64,000 bases of DNA. Source: Parabacteroides sp900760525 (GTDB taxonomy: Bacteria > Bacteroidota > Bacteroidia > Bacteroidales > Tannerellaceae). The translations under genes were made by a program, and so were the position numbers. This document shows positions 16,121 through 24,987 of this stretch, piece after piece. Below the pieces are notes generated by a model. The model was not told the origin of the DNA, did not search any database, and saw nothing but the letters and a program-made list of their open reading frames with translations. How positions within the stretch are numbered: position 1 is the first letter of the stretch; each line of letters opens with the position of its first letter. The stretch spans positions 1 to 64,000 of the forward strand of contig NZ_CP187555.1 in the NCBI RefSeq assembly GCF_049860805.1, written 5' to 3'.

Positions 16121-17326
16121 ATGAGTAAATCAGACATCTGCAAAGAGGAGTTTATCCGAGTGGGTACGACCCTCTACAAGTTAGTGAACCAGCCCCGACT
16201 GAACGGTGGCTATGTGAAGAAACGCATCGTGTGGAATAACGAAACATTACGGCAGGACTATGGTAAGCACTATCTCGCCACCGTCCCCAAGTATGACGGC
16301 TTCTGCACGGTTCCCGACCATGTGAACTACCATCCGATAGTGGACAAATTCCTGAACCTCTATGAACCGATAGACCACAAACCGATGGAGGGTAATTTCC
16401 CCTCTATATGTTCGTTAGTAAAGCACATCTTCGGGGAACAATACGAGTTGGGCATGGACTACCTGCAACTGCTCTACCTGCAACCCATTCAAAAGTTGCC
16501 AATCCTGCTGTTGGTGTCGGAAGAACGCAACACTGGCAAAAGCACGTTCCTGAACTTTCTGAAAGCCCTCTTTCAGAACAACGTGACATTCAATACCAAC
16601 GAGGACTTCCGCAGCCAGTTCAATTCCGATTGGGCTGGCAAGCTGCTTATCGTGGTGGATGAGGTGTTGTTAAGTCGTAGGGAGGACAGCGAACGGTTGA
16701 AGAACCTGAGTACCACATTATCCTACAAGGTGGAAGCCAAAGGCAAAGACCGTGATGAGATAGCCTTCTTCGCCAAGTTCGTGCTGTGTTCCAACAACGA
16801 GTATCTGCCCGTCATCATAGACGCAGGGGAAACACGCTATTGGGTGCGGAAGATAGACCGCTTGCAGTCGGACGATACTGACTTCCTACAAAAATTAAAA
16901 GCGGAAATCCCTGCCTCCCTCTACCACTTGCAGTACAGACAGTTATCCACCGAGAAAGAGAGCCGTATGTGGTTTGCACCGTCATTGCTGCATACCGAAG
17001 CCTTGCAGAAGATAATCCGCAGCAACCGCAACAGATTGGAGATTGAGATGTGCGAACTTATACTTGACATTATGGTAAGCACGGGTATCGACTCTTTCTC
17101 TTTTTGCTGCAATGACATTCTCACGCTGTTGGCAAACACATATGTCAAGGCGGAGAAATACCAAGTAAGAAAGGTATTGCAGGAGTGCTGGAAGCTCACA
17201 CCTGCACCGAACGGACTTACATACACCACCTACCAACTGAACTACAATCGGGAGTGTCGGTATGAGCCGATAAGGAGAGTGGGACGCTTCTATACCGTCA
17301 CAAGGCAGCAGCTTGAAACGCTGTAA
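16121..17326 (+). CDS. DUF5906 primase-helicase protein of the mobile element
   Basis: A 401-residue P4-type helicase-like ATPase, probably for element replication after excision or transfer. It has a Walker A-like SEERNTGKST near residue 133, a Walker B-like LLIVVDEVLL near 180 and an Asn sensor-like CSNNEYLPV near 228, in the DUF5906 arrangement. The C-terminal third is less conserved and may bind DNA. It is followed by the symmetric GTTGA array and then the primase, a common pairing in Bacteroides mobilizable elements. Confidence 0.85.
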   Translation: MSKSDICKEEFIRVGTTLYKLVNQPRLNGGYVKKRIVWNNETLRQDYGKHYLATVPKYDGFCTVPDHVNYHPIVDKFLNLYEPIDHKPMEGNFPSICSLVKHIFGEQYELGMDYLQLLYLQPIQKLPILLLVSEERNTGKSTFLNFLKALFQNNVTFNTNEDFRSQFNSDWAGKLLIVVDEVLLSRREDSERLKNLSTTLSYKVEAKGKDRDEIAFFAKFVLCSNNEYLPVIIDAGETRYWVRKIDRLQSDDTDFLQKLKAEIPASLYHLQYRQLSTEKESRMWFAPSLLHTEALQKIIRSNRNRLEIEMCELILDIMVSTGIDSFSFCCNDILTLLANTYVKAEKYQVRKVLQECWKLTPAPNGLTYTTYQLNYNRECRYEPIRRVGRFYTVTRQQLETL

Positions 17327-17339
17327 ATCCATTGTCTTT

Positions 17340-17548
17340 TTGTTGAATTGTTGAATAAGGATATAACCATACTGATAATAAACAATATACACTCTCAACA
17401 AAATCTCAACAGACCAAAAGAGAAGTTGAGTCATAAAGCCACGAGCGATTGTCTGTTTCTCTTTTGGCGAGTGGTTTGTTGAGCGGATGTTGAGAATATA
17501 TCTATATGGATATAAGTATCTTACATATACCATTCAACGAATCAACGA
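17340..17548. repeat. Symmetric array of GTTGA words; candidate replication origin or operator
   Basis: The layout is nearly mirror-symmetric about position 17444. An outer inverted repeat (17340-17356 and 17532-17548, 14 of 17 matching) is itself made of two GTTGAA-like words. CTCAACA occurs at 17394 and 17405, and TGTTGAG at 17477 and 17488; both pairs are spaced exactly 11 bp. Inside these, CCAAAAGAGAA (17414-17424) pairs with TTCTCTTTTGG (17457-17467). It occupies the gap between the helicase and primase genes. Confidence 0.7.
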
Positions 17549-17580
17549 TTTTCATTCACCATTAAAACCATAGGAAGATT

Positions 17581-18546
17581 ATGACTACACAGGAAGCAAA
17601 GAAGATACATATCGCAGACTATCTGCAAAGTTTGGGCTACAACCCCGTCAAGCAGCAGGGCAAAAGCCTTTGGTACAAATCACCGTTCAGGGAGGAAACG
17701 GAAGCATCGTTCAAGGTGAACACCGAACTCAACCAATGGTACGACTTCGGAACAGGCAAGGGCGGCAACATCATCGCTTTGGCGCAGGAGCTTTACGGTT
17801 CGGACTATGTGCCTTACCTGCTTGGCAAGATAGCGGAACAAGCACCGCACGTCCGTCCCGTGTCTTTCTCTTTTCGCCAGCAGGCATCCGAACCGAGTTT
17901 CCAACATTTGGAAGTGAGAGAACTCACGCACCCTGCATTGCTCCGTTACTTGCAGGAGCGTGGAATAAACACCGCATTGGCGCAAGCGGAATGTAAGGAA
18001 CTGCACTTCGTCCACAACGGTAAACCCTATTTCGCCATAGGGTTCCCGAATGTGGCAGGAGGCTATGAAGTGCGCAACCGTTTCTTCAAGGGCTGTATCG
18101 CCCCGAAGGACATCAGCCATATCCGACAGTCGGGAGAGCCGAGAGAGAAATGCCTCGTGTTTGAGGGGATGACGGACTATCTTTCATTCCTCACCTTGCG
18201 GATGAAGAACTGCCCGACCATGCCCAACCTTGACAGGCAGGATTACGTTATTCTCAATTCCGTTTCCAACGTATCCAAAGCCATAGACGTGCTGCACGGG
18301 TACGAGCGCATACACAGTCTGCTCGACAATGACGAGGCAGGACGGAAAGCGTATTGGGAACTGGCAGGAGAGTTTGCCGGACGTATCAGGGACTTCTCCC
18401 AAAACTACAACGGGTACAAAGACCTGAACGACTACCTGTGCGGTAAGCCCTTGTTCCAATCGGCAGAGCCGATAAAGCAGGAGAAGCAAGTCCAATCCGC
18501 AAGGCGGATGATGCAGCCACCGAAAAAACGAGGGCTGAAAATGTAG
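17581..18546 (+). CDS. Toprim-domain primase of the mobile element
   Basis: A 321-residue DnaG-like primase. The N-terminal region (about 1-75) follows the CHC2 fold pattern (KSPFREETEASFKV, WYDFGTGKGGNIIAL), but the zinc-binding Cys/His residues of the classical motif appear replaced (SPF for CPF). The Toprim part shows FEGMTDYLSF near 203 and SLLDNDEAGRKA near 247, holding the acidic metal-binding residues. It probably primes replication of the transferred strand together with the upstream helicase. Confidence 0.85.
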   Translation: MTTQEAKKIHIADYLQSLGYNPVKQQGKSLWYKSPFREETEASFKVNTELNQWYDFGTGKGGNIIALAQELYGSDYVPYLLGKIAEQAPHVRPVSFSFRQQASEPSFQHLEVRELTHPALLRYLQERGINTALAQAECKELHFVHNGKPYFAIGFPNVAGGYEVRNRFFKGCIAPKDISHIRQSGEPREKCLVFEGMTDYLSFLTLRMKNCPTMPNLDRQDYVILNSVSNVSKAIDVLHGYERIHSLLDNDEAGRKAYWELAGEFAGRIRDFSQNYNGYKDLNDYLCGKPLFQSAEPIKQEKQVQSARRMMQPPKKRGLKM

Positions 18547-18555
18547 GGAGAGGTA

Positions 18556-18705
18556 TGCTTGCAGCCGCACGGATATTTACCAACGGAAAATGCCGTAGCT
18601 TATTAGGGAATTTGTCCGAGCCGCATTGCAAGCAACGCTGAAAATCCCCCCAATAAGCCAAAGAGATTGCACCTCTCTGGACACTCCCAGTCAACGGCAA
18701 AAGCC
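18556..18705. other. Candidate oriT region upstream of the relaxase
   Basis: Nested inverted repeats: TGCTTGCA (18556) with TGCAAGCA (18628), GCTTATTAGGG (18598) with CCCAATAAGC-type sequence (ending 18659), and a small hairpin ACGGCAAAAGCCGT near 18693. The position directly before mobV fits oriT of MobV systems, but no known nic sequence was recognised, and these hairpins could be regulatory. Confidence 0.35.
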
Positions 18706-18761
18706 GTGCAAAAGTAAATCATCAACCATTGTTTCACAAGTTAAAAAGAAAGGATTATTAT

Positions 18762-20066
18762 ATGGGTTATGCAGTATTACACATGGAAAAGACAAGCGGA
18801 ACGGATGCCGCCATGTCAGCGCACATAGAGCGCACCATCAAACCGAAGAATGCCGATGAGAGCAGGACGCACCTCAATAGGGAACTGATAAGGTTCCCTG
18901 ACGGGGTGGAGAACAGGACACAAGCCATACAGCACCGACTGGACACCGCAGAATTGGCACGCAAAATCGGCAACAACCAAGTGAGGGCTATCCGTGTCCT
19001 GCTCACGGGAACGCACGGGGATATGGAACGCATCACCAACGAGGGCAGACTTGATAAATGGTGCAACGACAATCTGAAATACCTTGCCGATACCTTCGGC
19101 AGGGAGAATATCGTGTCGGCAGTCTTGCACATGGACGAGCAGACACCGCACATACACGCCACCCTTGTACCGATAGTCAAGGGAGAGCGCAAGCGCAAGA
19201 AGAAAGAGGAACAGGTTAAGAAGCGATACCGCAAGAAGCCGACAGATACAGCCCGATTGTGTGCAGATGAGATTATGACACGAATCAAACTCAAATCCTA
19301 TCAGGACACCTACGCCCAAGCCATGAGCGGCTACGGTTTACAGCGTGGCATTGACGGCTCGGAAGCGAAGCATATCACCACACGACAGTATTACCGTGAC
19401 CTGATGCGGCAGACGGAACAATTACGAACAGACATCGGACAGCTTAAAGGCCGCAAAGAAACGGCACAGGAAGAACTCAGACGAGCCAAGAAAGAAGTTC
19501 AGACCGAGAAGTTGAAAGGTGTAGCCACGACCGCAGCCACCAACATAGCGGAAAGTGTAAGTTCTCTTTTCGGAAGTAACAAGGTCAAAACATTGGAAAG
19601 GGAGAATTCCGCATTGCAAAACCGCATTTCTGAACTTGAAGATGAAGTTCAACAAAGAGAGGAATGGCAAGCCAAACAGATGCAGGACATGAAAAGTACA
19701 TATGAGCAACAGAACCACAAATTGTCCGAGTTCGTGGATTTCGTTAAACGCTATTTTCCATATGTTGAGAAGCTGATGCCGACAATAAAATTCCTACGTG
19801 AAACTCTGCATTTTGGCGATGACGTCATTAGAAAACTCTGTATGTTCAAAGACGCTTCCATTAAAGGCGAACTATATTCCCGTGAGTTTAACCAACGCTT
19901 CAAGGCTGACAGTGCGGTTTGTTCACTCAAACAGGACATAGAAGGAAATTTTGAACTCAACATAGACGGTGTTTCACACATTAGCTGGTTCAGACGAAAG
20001 AAAGACGAGTTTATGGAAGCGTTGGGAATGCCGACAAGGAAACAAAATAGGGGTATTAAGCTGTAA
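18762..20066 (+). CDS. MobV-family relaxase
   Basis: Nicks oriT and pilots the transferred strand. 434 residues; the relaxase domain (about 1-200) has an N-terminal HMEKTSG segment and the MobV metal-binding motif HMDEQTPHIHATLVPI near residue 122. A long coiled-coil region follows (about 215-320) and then a C-terminal domain. ATG 18762 follows an AAAGAAAGGA-like stretch and gives the typical MGYAVLHMEK start; an upstream in-frame ATG at 18729 is less likely. No separate MobC-like accessory gene was seen. Confidence 0.92.
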   Translation: MGYAVLHMEKTSGTDAAMSAHIERTIKPKNADESRTHLNRELIRFPDGVENRTQAIQHRLDTAELARKIGNNQVRAIRVLLTGTHGDMERITNEGRLDKWCNDNLKYLADTFGRENIVSAVLHMDEQTPHIHATLVPIVKGERKRKKKEEQVKKRYRKKPTDTARLCADEIMTRIKLKSYQDTYAQAMSGYGLQRGIDGSEAKHITTRQYYRDLMRQTEQLRTDIGQLKGRKETAQEELRRAKKEVQTEKLKGVATTAATNIAESVSSLFGSNKVKTLERENSALQNRISELEDEVQQREEWQAKQMQDMKSTYEQQNHKLSEFVDFVKRYFPYVEKLMPTIKFLRETLHFGDDVIRKLCMFKDASIKGELYSREFNQRFKADSAVCSLKQDIEGNFELNIDGVSHISWFRRKKDEFMEALGMPTRKQNRGIKL

Positions 20067-20078
20067 ATCACAATAAAG

Positions 20079-20113
20079 TCCGTGGTAATGGTATACCGTA
20101 TCACGGATTTTTT
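20079..20113 (+). terminator. Terminator after mobV
   Basis: TCCGTGGTA (20079-20087) pairs with TATCACGGA (20099-20107), followed by a T run. Directly after it, TACTTTTG at 20115-20122 fits a -7 element for the mcrB gene, giving the cargo its own transcription start. Confidence 0.75.
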
Positions 20114-20146
20114 GTACTTTTGTACCAGTTATTTTGAAAGCAAACA

Positions 20147-22255
20147 ATGGAAAGGACAGATTTCATAGAAAACAGAATAGATGTCGTTAAAAACATCTAT
20201 ACTCTATATTCTTATGCCAAAAGTACAATAGTAGAGGATAGAGAATGGGCTTTGCAACGATTTCAAAGAGGGAAATGGTATGTGGTTGAGCCATTTGGTA
20301 ATACCTTGCTATTTGCTCCAAGTCGATTTGTCGGTTATAAAAATAACACAAGGGAAAAGCATACATCCAATCATGGAGATGGCACTCAGACTAACAACAA
20401 ATTTCGTGAGCTAAAATTATATAAAGAAATATCAGATGATTATCTATCAGAACAATTTGAACATTTTATGACTGAATTGGGAATAGAAAGGGATACTGCT
20501 AATTTTTTTATTCCTAATGATTTGGATATTTCTGATTTGCGAAATCAACATAAGTGTTATTTTATCTGTCCCACTCATTGTAAGAGACAAAAAGATGTTG
20601 CATGGAAAGGTTTTCTTACCCAAAACCTCATGTCGATAGGATGGGAGCATACAGATTATACAAACTATACTATTGATGAAATAAAACAAGAATATCTTGA
20701 TGACCAAACAGCTATAGGACCATTTACGTTAATTAAACAAATAAAAGCAGGAGATATTATCTGTTGCACCAATAATAATTTCGGTCTTTGGGGCATTGGA
20801 ATTGCATTATCTCAATATAAATTTAAAGATAAAATTCACTATGCCGGCGTGGATGACGATGGCGATGAATCATATTATTCTCATTATATTGATGTTGCTT
20901 GGTTGTGCTTTAAGGAACAAGGATACATTTCAACCTCCGAATTTAATATCCAATCTACAGAAAAGCAATGGCAGCCTTATGGAACATTGAATCAAAAAAA
21001 TGATATTCCCCAATATATATCAAATTACTTATTACACAGCAACTATACTGATATGGAAGATAATAAATACGAAAAATACATTAAGTTGTTAGAGGCTAAT
21101 AAGAATCTCATTCTAACAGGAGCACCAGGAACAGGAAAAACATATTTGGCTAAAGCCATAGCAGAAGCAATGGATGCAGAATATGATTTTGTGCAATTCC
21201 ACCCTTCCTATGACTATACTGATTTTGTAGAGGGGTTACGACCGACTCCACCGGACAGTAACGGAAATATTGGGTTTGAAAGAAAAGATGGAGTCTTTAA
21301 GATTTTCTGCAAAAGAGCAATAAAAGAAAAAGAAGAATCCACTGATTTCACTCCTTATAAAGAATCTTTAAAATTATTCAAAGACAAATTAAACAATGCT
21401 TCCATAGATATACAAAGTTTTAGAAGCAAAACGATGATACATGTACATATAGATGGGGGCATTATATGTGTGTATAATAAGCAAGGGCAAAAGAATTGGA
21501 GCGTTTCTGATGATAGAATGTTAAACTACTTAGTCAATAAGATATGCCCTACTAATGATACCTATCTTAAATCAATAGGCGATTATATACTGAAACAATT
21601 TCCTATAAAGGAAACCGCCAATGATCCTACCTCATTTAATTATGTTTTCATCATAGATGAGATTAATCGTGGGGAAATATCAAAGATATTTGGAGAATTG
21701 TTTTTCAGCATAGACCCAAGCTATCGTGGAGAAAGTGGATTGGTTAAAACGCAATACCAAAATCTGATAACGGATAAAACTGATTCTTTCTATGACGGAT
21801 TCTATGTACCAAGTAATGTTTATATTATCGGAACTATGAACGATATAGACCGTAGCGTAGAAAGCATGGATTTTGCCATGCGCCGTCGTTTCGCATGGGA
21901 AGAAATAAAAGCAAATGAAAATACTGGAATGCTGGATACACTTCAAGAAATGAAAGATGAAGTTATAGAAGTAATGAAACGCTTGAATGCAGCAATATGG
22001 AATGAAGAATCCAATACTGGCATAGAAGGGTTAAATGCAGCATATCATATTGGCGGTTCTTATTTCAGTAAATTGCAACTTTATCTTAATGAGGAGCATA
22101 CTAATAAGAAATTAGCATACAGACACCTTTGGGAAAATCACTTGAAAGGAGTGCTTTTTGAATATCTAAGGGGAACGGCAAATGCTATGGAGAATCTAAA
22201 AATGCTTGAATCTGTTTACTATAACGAAAATGACAACAATGATATTGAAAGATAA
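20147..22255 (+). CDS. McrB-like AAA+ restriction subunit with an unusual N-terminal region
   Basis: In McrBC type IV restriction, McrB recognises modified DNA and powers translocation. The 702-residue protein has a C-terminal AAA+ motor: Walker A LTGAPGTGKTYLAKA (about 323-337), an McrB-type Walker B VFIIDEINRGEISKIFGEL near 500 and a sensor segment GTMNDIDRSVESMDFAMRRR near 565. The first 300 residues hold two modules: an unrecognised one with LLFAPSRFVGYKNNT (about 50-65), and an EVE/PUA-like one with IKAGDIICC then GLWGIGIALSQY (about 195-225), a plausible modified-base reader. The sequence is AT-rich compared with its neighbours, suggesting separate acquisition as cargo. Confidence 0.88.
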   Translation: MERTDFIENRIDVVKNIYTLYSYAKSTIVEDREWALQRFQRGKWYVVEPFGNTLLFAPSRFVGYKNNTREKHTSNHGDGTQTNNKFRELKLYKEISDDYLSEQFEHFMTELGIERDTANFFIPNDLDISDLRNQHKCYFICPTHCKRQKDVAWKGFLTQNLMSIGWEHTDYTNYTIDEIKQEYLDDQTAIGPFTLIKQIKAGDIICCTNNNFGLWGIGIALSQYKFKDKIHYAGVDDDGDESYYSHYIDVAWLCFKEQGYISTSEFNIQSTEKQWQPYGTLNQKNDIPQYISNYLLHSNYTDMEDNKYEKYIKLLEANKNLILTGAPGTGKTYLAKAIAEAMDAEYDFVQFHPSYDYTDFVEGLRPTPPDSNGNIGFERKDGVFKIFCKRAIKEKEESTDFTPYKESLKLFKDKLNNASIDIQSFRSKTMIHVHIDGGIICVYNKQGQKNWSVSDDRMLNYLVNKICPTNDTYLKSIGDYILKQFPIKETANDPTSFNYVFIIDEINRGEISKIFGELFFSIDPSYRGESGLVKTQYQNLITDKTDSFYDGFYVPSNVYIIGTMNDIDRSVESMDFAMRRRFAWEEIKANENTGMLDTLQEMKDEVIEVMKRLNAAIWNEESNTGIEGLNAAYHIGGSYFSKLQLYLNEEHTNKKLAYRHLWENHLKGVLFEYLRGTANAMENLKMLESVYYNENDNNDIER

Positions 22256-23555
22256 TACACAGTATTCTTCTTCAGATAACTTCGAAGAATATCTATCATT
22301 CAATAATATTGCTAACAGAAAAATATCAGAATTGTTAGACGATAAGGGTAATGACTTGCTTGTTTATCCTCATTCATTTAGCCAGTGCGAGGATGAAATG
22401 GGGAGTCAATATCTATTTTCGTTGCAAACCAACTGGAAAGATAATAAATGTACAAAAGCTATATTGGAAACAGGGAATATGGCGGGTTTCATTGGTATGA
22501 ATGGACAATCCGTTTCCATTCATTCTCGTTTTTCTAAAAATACAGAGGATTTCTTTTTACATTATATGCTTCAAAAAGTTTTATGTGTCAATGTTGTAAA
22601 CTTATCACATGGAACTACAAATGAACGAATATTCGATTTCCTTTTATATCTGTTTCCCAAACTTCTCAAAGAAGCATTAGCGCAAGGAGTATATAAAGAA
22701 TACCAACGGAATGAATACAATGATGCTAATGTACAAGGTGTAGTAGATATCAATAGGCATTTGAAAACAAATTTGCCATTTAACGGTCGTATCGCTTATC
22801 GTACACGAGAGTTTAGTTATGACAATCATGTAACGGAGCTGATACGACATACGATTGACTACATTGGTAAAACTTCATTCGGAAAAATGTTGTTGGAAAA
22901 TGATGCAGAAACGCATGCTAATGTTGCTCAAATCATATCCGCAACTCCAAGTTATAGTAGGCAAGAAAGAGAGAAGGTAATAAAAAGCAATTCAAAAATT
23001 GTAAATCATCCATATTACTTCCGTTATACACCACTCCAAAGGCTCTGCTTGCGTATATTAAGACACGAAAAAATTAAGTACGGAGCAAAAGATGATAAAA
23101 TACATGGAGTTTTGTTTGATGTATCTTATTTATGGGAAGAGTATCTTGCCTCTATTCTTACAAAGCAAGGATTCAAACATCCTAATAACAAACAAGGAAC
23201 TGGACAAATATACTTGGCGAAAAATAAATTTCCTCGTTATCCCGATTTTTATAGAGAAGCAGACTGCTATATTATAGATGCAAAATATAAAAGAGAGATT
23301 AACCGAGATGATATTCATCAAATGATAACATATATGTATCGTTTAAGAGGAAAGTGTGGAACATTTATACAGCCAAGTGATAGAATATGTCAAAAAGAGA
23401 GTTATGAGCTATTAGGATATGGAATTGATAATAATGCTAAACTACAAACATATTTTTATCCCATATCGCAAACTGCAAACGATTACAAACAATTTGTTGC
23501 AGATATGATTGTATTGGAAAATATGCTGAAAGTTCAAATGCAATCAGGGAAATAA
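22230..23555 (+). CDS. McrC-like endonuclease subunit
   Basis: Partner of the upstream McrB. About 441 residues with the McrC arrangement: an N-terminal beta-rich region containing NMAGFIGMNGQSVSIHSRF, a helical middle with HVTELIRHTIDYI, and a C-terminal PD-(D/E)xK nuclease with YPDF and IIDAKYK near residue 350. ATG 22230 (MTTMILKD) overlaps the end of mcrB by 26 bp, implying translational coupling; TTG 22206 and ATG 22239 are alternatives. After the stop the element appears to end within about 130 bp. A small hairpin (CCAAACA with TGTTTGG) lies at 23737-23759. Confidence 0.88.
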   Translation: MTTMILKDNTQYSSSDNFEEYLSFNNIANRKISELLDDKGNDLLVYPHSFSQCEDEMGSQYLFSLQTNWKDNKCTKAILETGNMAGFIGMNGQSVSIHSRFSKNTEDFFLHYMLQKVLCVNVVNLSHGTTNERIFDFLLYLFPKLLKEALAQGVYKEYQRNEYNDANVQGVVDINRHLKTNLPFNGRIAYRTREFSYDNHVTELIRHTIDYIGKTSFGKMLLENDAETHANVAQIISATPSYSRQEREKVIKSNSKIVNHPYYFRYTPLQRLCLRILRHEKIKYGAKDDKIHGVLFDVSYLWEEYLASILTKQGFKHPNNKQGTGQIYLAKNKFPRYPDFYREADCYIIDAKYKREINRDDIHQMITYMYRLRGKCGTFIQPSDRICQKESYELLGYGIDNNAKLQTYFYPISQTANDYKQFVADMIVLENMLKVQMQSGK

Positions 23556-23772
23556 AATCGTTGTTTTCCCTGATTGAAGAAAAGTTTGAGATATATTCGC
23601 TATATTTGTGGTCAAATTGAGTTGCCAAGAAAGCATATCAAAGCAGAATACAGCAACAAAAACGGTTGGCAATTCGTTACCTCAAAATCGGGAAATCTAC
23701 CCAAAGTCCTTATTCTAAGGAGATAAGGAAAATATTCCAAACATACAAAAAATGTTTGGACATAGTATATTC

Positions 23773-24975
23773 TTATCGTTTATTGTGGAACCGGTACCCT
23801 ATCCCCAGCATGAGGTTGTTGGGGTCTTTAAATTTGCTCAACTGGTATCCTACGTGCAGGAACAGGTCGCGGGTGACGGAGGTTTTCAACGCCAGGATCT
23901 GATACATCCCTTGGGTATCGGAACACTTGTGGTAAACGTTGTAGCCTATGCCTAAATTGATCGTGAAGATCGGCATGACCAGTTCGCCCCGTACGGATAA
24001 CCCGATTGCCAGTTGTTCCTTGAATGGCGGACGGTAAAACCGGCGTTCGGTTTGGTCGCTATAATCGGCCTCGTATTCCTTGATGTTGGCGCTTTCGTCA
24101 TATTGTACATCGAGCGATGCCCCGGCACGGAAATATTTGTGGAAGTTATACATGGGATTGAAATTAAAGCCCAATACGCCGAACGAACCGGGTGCCAGGT
24201 AGGCTTCGTCCGGCTTGATAACCCCTTTCCGTTTCGAGGCGCCGTATATGACGACGTCATAGCTGATGTGTGGTTTGATGTGCAGGGCGGCCGGCCTGCC
24301 GGGCATTGCCGTCCCGGCGCTCTCTCCCAACGTGTGCACCAAGCCAATCCTGCCCCCAGCGGTATTGACGCCTGCATTGGGGTATTGGGTGTTCCCGTTG
24401 GAGAAATGGGTCAGGTCGATGCCCGCCGTCAGCCGCCATCCTGCCGCCAGGTGCCAGTTCAGCAAGAGGCCTAAGTTGATATAGGCATTGATGCGCGAGC
24501 CTACTACATAATTGTAGGAATTGGTTTCCGTATGGTACTTTTCCCACCCGAAGGAGGCTCCGAAGTTCCATTCATAATCCAGTGACAACCGGGGGGAGAG
24601 CCGGGCAATGCGCGAGCCCTGGAAAGCATATACCGAAACCGGGGTGCCGATTTCAGCCTTGTCAAAGAAGGAGTGATACGAAACGCCGATCCCCTGATAT
24701 GTGTACGGGTATAATTTTCCTCTCTCCGATTCCGGATGAAACCGGAAAGAGTATTTCAGGTGTGCCGACACGGACTTACGCAAAGGTTGCCATGTCGCAT
24801 TCTCGCCTGCAAAGAACTCATTGGTGGGGATGATGTAGACGGGGCGGAAGTCGATGCCGACCTCGTGGGTGAGCGGATGGCGGGGCACGGTGTCGTTCGT
24901 CTCTGCTCCTTGCGCACATATACGGATGCCTCCCAGTATGCATATTCCTGCTATTATGAATACTTTCAAGTTCAT
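23773..24975 (-). CDS. PagL-like lipid A 3-O-deacylase (acyloxyacyl hydrolase family)
   Basis: An outer-membrane beta-barrel enzyme that probably removes an ester-linked acyl chain from lipid A. 400 residues with an N-terminal signal peptide and alternating beta strands. The segment LTHFSNGNTQYPNAGVN near residue 210 matches the PagL catalytic signature, H-x-SN followed by PNxG. It is longer than the original PagL, as is common in Bacteroidetes. It follows the propeller lipoprotein gene by 12 bp on the same strand and may share its transcript. Confidence 0.82.
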   Translation of the reverse strand: MNLKVFIIAGICILGGIRICAQGAETNDTVPRHPLTHEVGIDFRPVYIIPTNEFFAGENATWQPLRKSVSAHLKYSFRFHPESERGKLYPYTYQGIGVSYHSFFDKAEIGTPVSVYAFQGSRIARLSPRLSLDYEWNFGASFGWEKYHTETNSYNYVVGSRINAYINLGLLLNWHLAAGWRLTAGIDLTHFSNGNTQYPNAGVNTAGGRIGLVHTLGESAGTAMPGRPAALHIKPHISYDVVIYGASKRKGVIKPDEAYLAPGSFGVLGFNFNPMYNFHKYFRAGASLDVQYDESANIKEYEADYSDQTERRFYRPPFKEQLAIGLSVRGELVMPIFTINLGIGYNVYHKCSDTQGMYQILALKTSVTRDLFLHVGYQLSKFKDPNNLMLGIGYRFHNKR

Positions 24976-24987
24976 GCTATCGCTTGC

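Larger units (their letters stand above)
14094..23681. mobile_element. Integrative mobilizable element carrying McrBC
   Basis: About 9.6 kb containing a tyrosine recombinase, RhuM-like protein, DUF5906 helicase, Toprim primase, MobV relaxase and mcrBC, all on the plus strand between two minus-strand chromosomal genes (mtaB and a lipid A deacylase). No type IV secretion genes are present, so transfer would need a helper. Boundaries are tentative: TCGTTACC occurs at 14094-14101 and 23674-23681 within imperfect direct repeats of about 30 bp, a possible attL/attR pair. No tRNA gene is at either end. The mcrBC part is much more AT-rich than the flanks. Confidence 0.75.

Noticed and set aside
14094..23681. 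Insertion of the mobile element into a tRNA gene
   Set aside because: No tRNA sequence is present at either end; the candidate att repeats are short and imperfect.
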